Below are positions 9,092-17,593 of a stretch of DNA of 64,000 nucleotides, in pieces. The position numbers and the translations under genes are program-made. Origin of the DNA: Actinopolyspora saharensis (GTDB taxonomy: Bacteria > Actinomycetota > Actinomycetes > Mycobacteriales > Pseudonocardiaceae); assembly GCF_900100925.1 (NCBI RefSeq), contig NZ_FNKO01000001.1, positions 1,116,001 through 1,180,000 of the forward strand, written 5' to 3'. Under the pieces are notes generated by a model. That model was not told where the DNA came from. It worked only from the letters and a program-made list of their open reading frames with translations, and searched no databases. The first letter of the stretch is position 1. The number at the start of each line of letters is the position of its first letter.

Positions 9092-9580
9092 AGCAACCGC
9101 GCGGTCCGGGCGGTGCCCGCACCGGACGTGCCGGTGCGCACGGAAAGGCCCGCGTGCTCTTTCCGTGCGCACCGGTGTCGTAGCGGTCGGGAGCGACCAG
9201 GGGTTTCGGGCAGAGCTCGCTGTCGCGGGCGGGGCCACCGGCCCGGGCAGTGCGGAACCACCCGCCGCGGAGAGCGGTGAGCCGGTCGGCACTGCCGCGC
9301 CGAGCACGATCCCGACAGCGCTCCACAGCCCTCGTCTTGCATTCGGCGGGGCATCGTGATCGCGCCCGCAGGCCGTCAACCGGACGCGGTGATCGTTTTC
9401 CCGGCGAGTCACATCGCGGGGACTCGCGCACCGGGCTGCTCCGCGGGGACGTGTCGACTGGGCCGTGCGGCGTGAAAACCGCGGACTGGATCGATTCCCC
9501 TCTTGATCGGTCAACCGGTCGCGGAGCACAGTATCGATTCACCGGGGGGATGTCCGTTGGACCCCAGGAGAGGAAAGACC
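9092..9580. other. Intergenic region between esterase and GH16 genes
   Basis: About 490 bases. The first part holds a strong terminator (9131-9175). From 9200 to 9350 the minus strand has an open frame reading like an Ala/Pro-rich exported tail without a credible start, so I do not call a gene. The last 200 bases are the likely GH16 promoter region. Confidence 0.45.
9131..9175 (+). terminator. Long hairpin terminator after the SGNH esterase gene
   Basis: A perfect 17-base inverted repeat (CCGGTGCGCACGGAAAG and its complement) encloses an 11-base loop 39 bases after the esterase stop codon. There is no U tract, as usual in actinomycete terminators. Confidence 0.85.
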
Positions 9581-10486
9581 ATGCCCGTGCGATCGAAGGC
9601 GGCGGCCACCGCGGCTGCGCTGGCCCTGGCCGCGTTGATGTCCTCGTCCGCGGTGGCCGCTCCACAGCAGGACACCGCGGCGGACACCCAGGTCTTCTTC
9701 GACGACTTCTCCGGAAGCTCGCTGGACCGGTCGAAGTGGAACGTCGAGGTGACCGGGCAGAACTTCGGTACGGTCAACAACGAGCAGCAGGCCTATGTGG
9801 ACTCGCCGGAGACGATCTACATCGACCAGGCTGCGGCGGGCGCCAACAACGGCGCCCTGGCGCTGCACCCGCGCTACCGGCCGGGCTACCAGGCGCCCGA
9901 CGGCAGGACCTACGACTTCGTGTCCGGCCGGGTCAACACCCAGGACAAGTTCGAGTTCACCTACGGCAGCTACGCGGCGCGCGTGAAACTGCCCGCGGGT
10001 GGCAACGCCTCCGGGCTGTGGCCGGCCTGGTGGTCGCTCGGCGCGAAGATCGACGAGGGGGAGCCGTGGCCGAACAACGGTGAGGTCGACGTGATGGAGC
10101 ACGTCGGTGAACCGTGGACCAGCAGCGCCCTGCACGGGCCGGAGTACCATGGGGACACGCCGGTCACCGCCGACCAGCACTTCGAGGGCACGGATCCGGG
10201 CGGCTGGCACGTCTACCGCGCCGACTGGACCCCCGAGGGGATCAGCTTCTACGTCGACGACCAGCGGATCTACCGGATCACCAAGCAGGAGATCCAGAAC
10301 AACGGCTGGACCTGGGTCTACGACGATCCGCAGTTCATGATCCTCAACTTCGCCCTCGGCGGGAGCTATCCGCAGGGCGTCAACGGGGTCACCGAGCCCT
10401 ACCCGGGACTGCCTCAGTCCACTGTGGACAAGGTGGCCGCGGACTCGGCCCGCTACCTGATCGACTGGGTGCGCGTCCGGCAGTGA
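9581..10486 (+). CDS. Secreted glycoside hydrolase family 16 (laminarinase/beta-glucanase type)
   Basis: The 301-aa enzyme starts with a Sec signal peptide (VRSKAAATAAALALAALMSSSAVAA, cleavage near AVAAPQQ). The GH16 catalytic motif GEVDVMEHVG, with two glutamates flanking Asp, lies near residue 170. Nearby aromatic residues (LWPAWWSLG, GWHVYRADWTPEGISFYVDD) match 1,3-beta-glucanases of the family. The enzyme would hydrolyse beta-glucans outside the cell. The ATG at 9581 follows AGGAGAGGAAAG. It is followed by a hairpin terminator. Confidence 0.92.
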   Translation: MPVRSKAAATAAALALAALMSSSAVAAPQQDTAADTQVFFDDFSGSSLDRSKWNVEVTGQNFGTVNNEQQAYVDSPETIYIDQAAAGANNGALALHPRYRPGYQAPDGRTYDFVSGRVNTQDKFEFTYGSYAARVKLPAGGNASGLWPAWWSLGAKIDEGEPWPNNGEVDVMEHVGEPWTSSALHGPEYHGDTPVTADQHFEGTDPGGWHVYRADWTPEGISFYVDDQRIYRITKQEIQNNGWTWVYDDPQFMILNFALGGSYPQGVNGVTEPYPGLPQSTVDKVAADSARYLIDWVRVRQ

Positions 10487-10528
10487 TGCCGCACCGCAAC
10501 ACCGCGTTCGGTTGAGCGAGCGCGCACC

Positions 10529-10564
10529 GATCCGCCCGGTGGGGACGTTCCCGCCGGGCGGATC
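10529..10564 (+). terminator. Hairpin terminator after the GH16 gene
   Basis: An 11-base perfect stem (GATCCGCCCGG / CCGGGCGGATC) with a 14-base loop lies about 42 bases after the GH16 stop. Confidence 0.7.
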
Positions 10565-10683
10565 CGTGCGGGAATCGGTGCCGCCGCGGCACTGACGGCG
10601 CACCCCATCGCCGACTAGGCTGCCGGGCGGGAGAGATCACGGGCTCTCGCGTGCTCCGGGTGTTCGGAACGGAAGGGACGAGC

Positions 10684-11844
10684 ATGACGCGCTACGGCGA
10701 CTACCAGACCGAGATCTACGCGGGCGGGCTCGCCGGGCACTTACCGGCCCAGCCGGTGGACTTCGCCTCCCTCGAGCGCAAGGCCGCCGAGGTCCTGCCC
10801 TCGTGGATCCACTCCTACGTCGCGGGCGGTGCCGGCGACGAGCACACCCAGCGCGTCAACGTCACCGAGTTCCAGCGCTGGGGACTGGTTCCGCGCATGC
10901 TCAACGGCGCTCACGAGCGCGACCTGTCGGTCGAGCTGTTCGGCCTGAACCTGCCGCACCCGCTGTTCCTCGCGCCGATCGGGGTGCTCGGCCTCTGCGC
11001 CCAGGACTTCCACGGTGACCTGGCCACGGCCCGCGCCTGCGCCCGCACCGGCGTGCCGATGACCGTCTCCACCCTCACGCAGGACCCGCTGGAGGACGTC
11101 GCCGCCGAGCTCGGTGACACGCCGGGCTTCTTCCAGCTCTACACCCCGCAGGACCGCGATCTGGCGCTGAGCCTGATCCGCCGCGCCGAGAACGCGGGGT
11201 ACCGCGCGTTGATCGTCACCGTCGACACCTGGGTGACCGGCTGGCGCCCGCGGGACCTGAACACGGCCAACTTCCCGCAGCTGCGCGGCTACTGCCTGGC
11301 CAACTACACCAGCGACGCGGCCTTCCTCCGCCGGTTGCCCGCCGACCCCGCCGAGAACCCCTCGGCCGTGGTCGGCGAGTGGGTCAACGTCTTCGGCAAG
11401 TCCCTGGGCTGGCAGGACCTCGAGTGGATACGCGAAGCCACCGACCTGCCGATCCTGCTCAAGGGCATCCAGCACCCCGACGACGTGCGTCGCGCGAAGG
11501 ACCACGGTGTCGACGGGATCCACTGCTCCAATCACGGCGGGCGGCAGGCCAACGGTGGGGTCCCCGCGCTGCGGATGCTGCCCGAGGTCGTCGACGCGGC
11601 CGGGGAGCTGCCCGTGCTGTTCGACTCCGGCATCCGCAGTGGAACGGACGCGGTCAAGGCGCTGGCCCTCGGGGCCACCGCCGTCGGTATCGGCAGGCCC
11701 TACGCCTACGCCCTGGCCGCGGGTGGTGAGCACGCCGTGGTGCACCAGCTGCGTTCCCTGCTGGCCGAGGCCGACCTGCTCATGGCCGTGGACGGTTACC
11801 CGGATCTCGCCGCGCTGCGGCGGGCGGATCTGCGGCAGCTCTGA
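10684..11844 (+). CDS. FMN-dependent alpha-hydroxy acid oxidase, lactate 2-monooxygenase-like
   Basis: The 386-aa TIM-barrel protein contains the flavin and active-site signature SNHGGRQANGG (catalytic His) near residue 282, KGIQHPDDVRRA before it, and the phosphate-binding FDSGIRSGTDAVKALALGA after it. The length and N-terminal YQTEIYAGGLAG segment resemble lactate 2-monooxygenase (L-lactate to acetate and CO2) more than short lactate or glycolate oxidases. It is monocistronic between two hairpins. Together with lutABC it gives a second lactate route, using O2. A closely related hydroxyacid oxidase specificity cannot be excluded. Confidence 0.88.
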   Translation: MTRYGDYQTEIYAGGLAGHLPAQPVDFASLERKAAEVLPSWIHSYVAGGAGDEHTQRVNVTEFQRWGLVPRMLNGAHERDLSVELFGLNLPHPLFLAPIGVLGLCAQDFHGDLATARACARTGVPMTVSTLTQDPLEDVAAELGDTPGFFQLYTPQDRDLALSLIRRAENAGYRALIVTVDTWVTGWRPRDLNTANFPQLRGYCLANYTSDAAFLRRLPADPAENPSAVVGEWVNVFGKSLGWQDLEWIREATDLPILLKGIQHPDDVRRAKDHGVDGIHCSNHGGRQANGGVPALRMLPEVVDAAGELPVLFDSGIRSGTDAVKALALGATAVGIGRPYAYALAAGGEHAVVHQLRSLLAEADLLMAVDGYPDLAALRRADLRQL

Positions 11845-11876
11845 GCGCTCGACCGGACTCGCCCGCCCCGCGCTCG

Positions 11877-11919
11877 GGTCCACAGTGCCCGCCCGGGGGC
11901 GGGGCAGGCACTGTGGACC
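11877..11919 (+). terminator. Hairpin terminator after the lactate monooxygenase gene
   Basis: A 13-base perfect inverted repeat (GGTCCACAGTGCC and complement) with a GC-rich loop begins 33 bases after the stop codon. It lies between convergent genes and may act on both. Confidence 0.85.
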
Positions 11920-12028
11920 GACCGTCCGGCACCGCGGCCGGGCAGGATCACGGTGACGGAACGCGGGCGGGTTCGCCCGAGCGTTTCGACGGCCGCGTGG
12001 TGGTCTCCCCTCGCTGCCGAGTGGCCGT

Positions 12029-13285
12029 TCAGCGCGGGTGTCCGACGTCCGAGCCGGGCTCACCGGTTCCGAAGTGGTTGCCCGAGGCCCACACGTGCAT
12101 CCACTTCTCGTTCTCCTGCCGGTAGGCGTTGCCCTGCTTGTTGACCTCGGCGGGCTTGGAGTCGTGGTAGAACCAGTTGTTGTCGATGTCGCACCGGTCG
12201 GCGGGCACGCCGCGGATCGCGATGGCCTCCTGGGCCCGGTTGTCGGGGTGGACGTCGTGGGTGAAGCGGAAGGTGTTGTGGTGGATGTTGATGGTTCCAC
12301 CCGCGACCTCGCCGGAACCGTTGTTCTGGTTCACCCCGTGCATGTCGAAGGCGTGGCTGATCGGGTGCTCCCCGACGAGGTTGTAGCGGGCCGTGTAGCC
12401 GTTCTCCGCGTAGCCGAATCCGGCGATCGAGTGCCTGTTGTAGTCGAAGTAGTTCCACTCGATCACCGATTCCCCGTTGTAGAGGTTCACCCCGTAACCG
12501 AAGTGCTCCATGGGGTTGTTGTGGATGCTGGAGTGGTCCACGCGCGCGGAGACGGGATAGCCCTTGGCGCCGACGGAGATGGCGGCGTGGGTGAAGCCGT
12601 ACAGCTGGCAGTTGTCCACTCGGCAGTCGTTGCCGAGGAAGTGGATTCCACCGATCAGGTAGTTCTGGTATTCCTGGTGGTCGGAGGGGTCTCCCTGGTT
12701 GCCCTCGGGGTCCCAGTAGTTCGCGAGTCTGGGGCCCTGGATGCGCAGTCCGGTGAACCGCACCCGGTCACCGCGGGTCTTGAACATGGGCAGGGGAGTG
12801 TCGGCGACCGGGTTGTTGTCCCGGGTGGTGTACAGCAACCCGCCCAGGCTGCCGTTGTTGCCGCGTCCGCCGGAAAGGATCACCCCGGAGGCGATGGACA
12901 GGGTGTTCTCCTGGCCGGTCAGGTCGATCTGCGCGTCGTCGCCGACCCGGATGATGTCGCCGTCGCCGGCCTGCTCCAACGCGTTCTTCAAGCCGTCGAA
13001 GTCGTTGACGTGGAACGAGGGCTCATCGCCCGGACTGGAGTGGTAGGTTTTTCCGCCGCCCTGATCCAGGTCCACCGGTGCCGGGTCGGGCAGCGTGCTC
13101 ACCGCGAGCGGAGCGGCGCCTTGCCGCCGGAGCGGGGCGGGAGCTGAGCGGCCCGCGGCCGCACCGGTCGACATCCCGGCCAGTGCGAGCCCGGCCGCAC
13201 CCGCCGTGCCGAGCTTCAGGAAATTCCTCCGGGCGAGGGAGTCCTCATCGGGTCTTTCGGAATCGTTCCGCGCGCCGAATCGCAT
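12029..13285 (-). CDS. Tat-exported right-handed beta-helix protein, pectate-lyase-like
   Basis: The 418-aa protein has a twin-arginine signal (LARRNFLKLG followed by GTAGAAGLALAGMSTGAAA). The mature part is rich in short beta-helix coils with Asn ladders (DNCQLYGFTHAAISVG, IHNNPMEHFGYGVNLYNG, IHHNTFRF). These features fit polysaccharide lyase or related parallel beta-helix enzymes acting on plant or microbial uronans. I cannot assign the catalytic residues or a PL family. The ATG at 13285 gives the complete Tat motif. Confidence 0.8.
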   Translation of the reverse strand: MRFGARNDSERPDEDSLARRNFLKLGTAGAAGLALAGMSTGAAAGRSAPAPLRRQGAAPLAVSTLPDPAPVDLDQGGGKTYHSSPGDEPSFHVNDFDGLKNALEQAGDGDIIRVGDDAQIDLTGQENTLSIASGVILSGGRGNNGSLGGLLYTTRDNNPVADTPLPMFKTRGDRVRFTGLRIQGPRLANYWDPEGNQGDPSDHQEYQNYLIGGIHFLGNDCRVDNCQLYGFTHAAISVGAKGYPVSARVDHSSIHNNPMEHFGYGVNLYNGESVIEWNYFDYNRHSIAGFGYAENGYTARYNLVGEHPISHAFDMHGVNQNNGSGEVAGGTINIHHNTFRFTHDVHPDNRAQEAIAIRGVPADRCDIDNNWFYHDSKPAEVNKQGNAYRQENEKWMHVWASGNHFGTGEPGSDVGHPR

Positions 13286-13763
13286 GGATCACCTTTCCGC
13301 GTCGATCTCCGCCTCTTCTCTCGCGGATTCCGCGGGGATCCTGTTGCAGAACGGGACAACGCGTCAACAGCGCGACGAAAAGGAGAAGTCGTTTTCGCTC
13401 CGGCGTGCGATTCGCTCCGGGTGGAGACGTGGTCGACTGCTCTTTTCGGTGGATTCTCGTTTTCGTAGAGTGCTTTTTGTGAAATTTCCTCCGAAGAAGA
13501 TTCTCGGTGTGGCCGGAGGTGCTCCTCGGCGGGTGAGGGGATCGGTGCGCTCGGACTGCGGGTGGCCGCGGCGGCCGCTCGTGCGGAGTTCGGGGAGTGG
13601 GGAAGCGGCTGGCGGTTTGCTGGCGGTCGTTCGGTAACGATTCGAAAACACTGGGGGCGCGTGGGCGTGCCGCTTCCGGAGTGGCGGGCTGTTCGACCGG
13701 GCGAAGCGGGCCGAGCTCGGGGACACTGGCTCGCGCCAGGGGAACCGGGGGAAGGGGGAGCTT
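13286..13763. other. Intergenic region with an AT-rich stretch
   Basis: About 480 bases upstream of the beta-helix gene. Bases 13370-13500 are visibly more AT-rich than the surroundings and probably hold the divergent promoters. No convincing ORF or long inverted repeat was seen. Confidence 0.4.
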
Positions 13764-13916
13764 CTGAAGGGGCTTCTTTTACTGGTCGCCGTCGCGTTGC
13801 TGGTGTGGTGGGTCGCCGACTCGCCGCAGGAGGCCGCGGCGGCCGCACAGCAGGGTCTGACGATGTTGCGTCAGGCGGCCGAGTCGTTGAAGACGTTCCT
13901 CGACACGGTCTCCTGA
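13764..13916 (+). CDS. Small single-span membrane protein, hypothetical
   Basis: A 50-codon frame encodes an N-terminal membrane segment (LLLLVAVALLVWWVA) followed by an amphipathic Ala/Gln-rich helix ending in LKTFLDTVS. The pattern, GC-rich third positions and the purine-rich AAGGGGGAG just upstream make it look real. There is no in-frame ATG, GTG or TTG at the right place, so I propose a CTG start at 13764; the spacing is short. No function can be assigned. Confidence 0.45.
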   Translation: MKGLLLLVAVALLVWWVADSPQEAAAAAQQGLTMLRQAAESLKTFLDTVS

Positions 13917-14099
13917 GCGGAGGGGCCGCGGGCTTGCGCGCGGCCGGCGTCGGAAGCACCGCGCCGGCAGGCGGCACGCTCGCGACGGGCATCGTCAGGC
14001 GCGGTTCGCCCGGCGGTGGCTCGTGCGCTCTCGGCGCGACGAGGCCGCCGGACGGGGACGCGACGAGCGTCGGGAAGCGGCGGGAGGTGCGAACCCGGA

Positions 14100-14990
14100 T
14101 CAGAGGTCGAGCTGGATGCGTCCACCGGCCGCGCTCAGCATGGCCAGTGCCGCCTCCGCGAGATCGAACTCGTGACCGTGGTTCTCGGCGTGCGCGCGGC
14201 GCAGGTTGACCGCGTGGCGCTCCGCGTCGTGCCACTCGGGCCAGTGCTGCCGGGCACGCTGCTGCAGCGTGTCGTACTCGGGCTCGGCGATCGCGGTGAC
14301 GTCGAGCAGCCAGCGCAGGTACGCGACCTGCCGGTCGAGCACGGCCTCGGTCGCGGTGGTGATCGGGCCGTGCCCGGGGACGAACGTGCTCGCCCCGAAG
14401 CTTTTCACCCAGTCGAGCGCGTCGAGCCAGGCGGCTATGCTGCCGTGCAACGCCAGCGGAGTGACTCCGGAGAACAGCAGGTCGCCGGTGAACAGCACGC
14501 CCTCGGCCGGGTGGTGGACGACCAGGTCCCCACCGGTGTGCGCCCGGTTGGGCACGGGGTGCAGCTCGATGCGGGTCCGGCCCAGGTCCACTTCGGCAGG
14601 CTCCGGAACGGGAGTGATCCGCTCGGGCGGGGAGATCTCTCCCCAGGGGACCTGTCCGAAGATCTCGGGGTGGGTGTGCGGTCCCCCGCGGACCTCCTCG
14701 GCCGCGGTGGGGGTGGCGTGCACGGTTCCACCGGCCCGCTCCACGTGTCCGGCCCCGTTGGCGTGGTCCCCGTGGGCGTGCGTGAGCACCGCGCTGAGCG
14801 GGAGGTCCCGGTCGGTGCTGCGTGCTTGCTCGATCAGGTGACGGCTGCGCTGTGCGGTGGCGCAGGTGTCCACCAGCACCAGCCGTTCGGTGCCACCGAT
14901 CCAGCCCGCGTTGTTGAGAAACCACCCGCCGGGTGGTTGCAGGTAGGCGGTGGTGCGCGGGCCGAGCGATCGGATCTCGACGGACGACAT
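14100..14990 (-). CDS. MBL-fold metallo-hydrolase
   Basis: The 296-aa protein has the metallo-beta-lactamase metal motif THAHGDHANG about residue 70, a downstream His (NRAHTGGD), the FTGDLLF aspartate motif and FVPGHGP. These are the five metal-binding positions of the di-zinc hydrolase family. No signal peptide is visible, so it is cytoplasmic. Substrate unknown; MBL proteins of this shape cover glyoxalase II-like, lactonase and other activities. Upstream lies the minus-strand S4 gene, separated by a hairpin. Confidence 0.85.
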   Translation of the reverse strand: MSSVEIRSLGPRTTAYLQPPGGWFLNNAGWIGGTERLVLVDTCATAQRSRHLIEQARSTDRDLPLSAVLTHAHGDHANGAGHVERAGGTVHATPTAAEEVRGGPHTHPEIFGQVPWGEISPPERITPVPEPAEVDLGRTRIELHPVPNRAHTGGDLVVHHPAEGVLFTGDLLFSGVTPLALHGSIAAWLDALDWVKSFGASTFVPGHGPITTATEAVLDRQVAYLRWLLDVTAIAEPEYDTLQQRARQHWPEWHDAERHAVNLRRAHAENHGHEFDLAEAALAMLSAAGGRIQLDL

Positions 14991-15085
14991 CGTTGCGGGG
15001 CTCCTCGTGGGACGGCTTGCTCGGGGCTCGGGCGGCGAATCCCGGCGCGGGGCACTCGCACGGGGTGGTGCGCGATCTCCCGCGG

Positions 15086-15116
15086 CGACCGCCCCGCGCC
15101 GGGCGCGGGGCGGTCG
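15086..15116 (-). terminator. Hairpin terminator after the S4-domain gene
   Basis: A 15-base perfect stem (CGACCGCCCCGCGCC and complement) with a one-base spacer lies just downstream of the minus-strand S4 gene stop, separating it from the MBL gene. Confidence 0.75.
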
Positions 15117-15123
15117 AGACCGG

Positions 15124-15336
15124 TCAGCCGGTGCTGACCCGCAGCGTCTGTCCGCCCACCGATACCTCGTCGCCGGGAACGAGCTGGCGCCCCCTGCGGG
15201 TCTCGACCTCCTGGTTGACCCGCACCTCGCCCGCCTGGACGAGGCTCTTGGCCTCGGCGCCGTGCTCGACCACGCCCGCCAGCTTGAGCAGTTGACCGAG
15301 CCGGATGGTCTCGTCCCGGATCTCCACGTCCTCCAT
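15124..15336 (-). CDS. Small S4-domain RNA-binding protein
   Basis: The 70-aa protein is one S4 domain: IRLGQLLKLAGVVEHGAEAK, then LVQAGEVRVNQEVETRRGRQL and PGDEV. This matches the stand-alone YaaA/YbcJ-type RNA-binding proteins thought to act on ribosomal RNA or stalled ribosomes. I chose ATG 15336, nine bases after GGAGA; ATG 15345 in the same frame lies too close to that site. Confidence 0.85.
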   Translation of the reverse strand: MEDVEIRDETIRLGQLLKLAGVVEHGAEAKSLVQAGEVRVNQEVETRRGRQLVPGDEVSVGGQTLRVSTG

Positions 15337-15798
15337 GAGCACCATTCTCCCCGTGGGGTGCCCGGGCGGTTCGCGGGTGTGCCACCGGTGGGCGAGCTGG
15401 AGCTGCCCGCCCGAGGGGCGGGCCGAGGGGCGTGACGGGTCCCCGAACAGCGGTTGAGAGCTTTTCATTTTTGATCGTTCCTTCTTTCGAGGAAACGGGT
15501 CGCCCGGTTTCGTGGTTTCCGTTCGGGGTGTTCACTGTCGATAACTTCCCGGCAATGTGCTGCTCACCCGTCGGAATGAGATTGTTCGAAAATCTCGCAG
15601 AAGGTGGCTCATAAACTTCGGGTCACGATACGGTCACGAGTGTGGATCAGTTCGGCTCGACCGTGCGTCATTTCGGGAAATGACTTTCCGACGGAACCGA
15701 CGCGTCGCCGTCCCGCGTGGCACGCGTGCCCGACTCGGAGGCGGCCGTTGCTCCGAACTTCCCCCCAAGCTGATCGTTTTCGAAGGAGAGGTGCCACC
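15337..15798. other. Intergenic control region upstream of the subtilase
   Basis: About 460 AT-richer bases between divergent genes. The octamer GGTCACGA is repeated at 15621-15628 and 15632-15639, exactly 11 bases apart, which could be a regulator site on one DNA face. No credible ORF. Confidence 0.4.
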
Positions 15799-17139
15799 AT
15801 GGCCGACTCCAATCCGTCCCCGGGAACCCCGTCCGCGGGAAACGGCGACGCGAAACACGCCCACGGTGCTGCCGCGGAGGGCTCGGAGGGTTTCACCGGG
15901 CGCTACGTCGTGGTGCTCAGTGACGACGTCTTCGCCCGGGAGGCCGACGGGATCGAAACACTGCGCTCGTTGAGCGGGGCGAGCAACGTCGCCAGCACGA
16001 GCGACTTCGAGTTCGGCGCCCTGGACGTCGACCAGGCGGCGAGTGCCGACGCGACGATGTTCGGCGACCTGGGGCTGGGCGTGTTCCACGCTGATCCGGA
16101 CAGGGCCGAGGCGATCGCCGAGGCGGCCGCGCAGGATTCCCGGATCGTGTCCGTGGAGCCCGAGCAGGTCATGTACGCGCTGGGCGACTCCGGGCGCGCC
16201 TCCGAAGTGGACGGTGGGACCGCCGAGCGGCTCTCCGCCGCTCCCAGCTGGTCGGCGGCCGGCCCCGCCGCGCAGTTCGCCGACACGGCCCGGGCCACCT
16301 GGGGACTGCAGGCCACGGAGACGACGAACTCGCCGCTGACCGGCGCGGGGATCAGCGTGGCCGTGCTGGACACCGGGTTCGAGACCGAGCACCCGGACTT
16401 CGAGGGACGTGAGCTGAGCACCCGCTCGTTCGTGTCCGGTCAGTCCGCCCGGGACGGCAATGGTCACGGCACGCACTGCGTGGGCACGTCCTGCGGGCCG
16501 CAGAACCCGCCGGACCCGCCGGGCAGCCGTCGGTACGGCATCGCGGCGGAGGCCGAGATCCTGGTGGGCAAAGTCCTCGGGGACCAGGGGTCGGGTTCGG
16601 ACACCGAGATCCTCGCCGCGATCAACTGGGCCGTCAAGAACGACTGCCGCGTGATCTCCATGTCGCTGGGTGCCAACAGCCGCCAGGTCTCGAAGCGCTA
16701 CGAGACCGTCGGGCAGCGCGCGTTGAACCGCGGGTCGCTGATCATCGCCGCGGCGGGCAACAACGCGAAGCGCAGTGCGGGGGATCCCGGTTTCGTCGGC
16801 GTGCCCGCCAACAGCCCCTCGATCATGGCGGTCGCCGCGCTGGACTCCCAGCTCGGCATCGCCGACTTCTCGGCGCGCAGCAGTTCCGTGGAGGGCGGAC
16901 AGGTCGACATCGCCGCACCGGGCGTGGACGTCTACTCGAGCTGGCTCATGGAGCAGCGGTACAACACGATCTCGGGCACGAGCATGGCCACCCCGCACGT
17001 GTCGGGCATCGCCGCGCTGTGGGCCGAGCGCAGCGGCGCGCGCGGGGAGGCGCTGTGGTCGACACTGGTGCGTGCGGCGCAGCGTCTGGAACTGCCCGCG
17101 GCCGATGTGGGGGCCGGTCTGGTCAAGGCCCCGTTGTGA
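15799..17139 (+). CDS. Subtilisin-like serine protease (S8) without signal peptide
   Basis: The 446-aa protein has the full catalytic triad: Asp in VAVLDTGFETEHPDF, His in NGHGTHCVGT and Ser in GTSMATPHVSG, with the oxyanion Asn in AAAGNNAKRS. The first 130 residues resemble an I9-type propeptide (RYVVVLSDDV...RIVSVEPEQVMYALGDS). The N-terminus (MADSNPSPGTP) is hydrophilic, with no hydrophobic export segment. The ATG at 15799 follows GAAGGAGAGGT, so the missing leader is not a start artefact. The protein either works in the cytoplasm or is exported by another route. A separate propeptide-like gene follows. Confidence 0.9.
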   Translation: MADSNPSPGTPSAGNGDAKHAHGAAAEGSEGFTGRYVVVLSDDVFAREADGIETLRSLSGASNVASTSDFEFGALDVDQAASADATMFGDLGLGVFHADPDRAEAIAEAAAQDSRIVSVEPEQVMYALGDSGRASEVDGGTAERLSAAPSWSAAGPAAQFADTARATWGLQATETTNSPLTGAGISVAVLDTGFETEHPDFEGRELSTRSFVSGQSARDGNGHGTHCVGTSCGPQNPPDPPGSRRYGIAAEAEILVGKVLGDQGSGSDTEILAAINWAVKNDCRVISMSLGANSRQVSKRYETVGQRALNRGSLIIAAAGNNAKRSAGDPGFVGVPANSPSIMAVAALDSQLGIADFSARSSSVEGGQVDIAAPGVDVYSSWLMEQRYNTISGTSMATPHVSGIAALWAERSGARGEALWSTLVRAAQRLELPAADVGAGLVKAPL

Positions 17140-17194
17140 CGGTGGGCGTGCGGGTCTTCCCGCACCGGGCCACGGTTTCCCAGGAGGCGGTGGG

Positions 17195-17410
17195 ATGTCC
17201 GAGAGAGTGGTGGTCACCCTCGGTGAGGAGTGGCTGAACGATCCCGAGACCGTCGCGGAGGAGCTGCGGCGGTCCGGGATGCGCGTGGAGCAGGTGCTCG
17301 ACCAGCTCGGCGTGGTTCTCGGGTCGTTGTCGGAGGCCGACGCCGAGCAGGTGCGCGGCCTGCCCGGGGTGGTCGCGGTGGAGGCCGAGGGGAGCTTCGG
17401 AATTCCGTAG
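17195..17410 (+). CDS. Stand-alone I9 propeptide-like protein, putative inhibitor or chaperone of the adjacent subtilase
   Basis: This 71-aa protein (start ATG 17195 after AGGAGGCGGTGGG) has a beta strand VVVTLGEEW, a helix, a GMRVEQVLDQLGVVLGSL stretch and an ending DAEQVRGLPGVVAVEAEG. That is the order and spacing of peptidase inhibitor I9 domains, whose last strand reads 'pgV-x-x-V-E'. It lies 55 bases after the subtilase in the same orientation. I infer that it binds that protease in trans; there is no direct proof. No signal peptide, like its neighbour. Confidence 0.65.
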   Translation: MSERVVVTLGEEWLNDPETVAEELRRSGMRVEQVLDQLGVVLGSLSEADAEQVRGLPGVVAVEAEGSFGIP

Positions 17411-17593
17411 TGCTCGCGGCGGAGCTCCCCGCGGCCTGCGGTCCGGTTGCTGCTGCACGTGGTGTGCTTCGGCGCCGTCGCGGAAGCGGGGCGAAGCGGA
17501 CTCGGAAGGGCCTTCGGCGCGGTTCTGCGGAAAGCCGCTCACCGCGGGGGCCGGGCACCGGTGCAACCGGATCGCCTCCGGCCGGGGCCGGGG

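Noticed and set aside
9200..9350. Minus-strand Ala/Pro-rich frame in the esterase-GH16 gap
   Set aside because: It looks like a secreted-protein fragment but has no start, ribosome site or domain. It could be a remnant, but this is not supportable.
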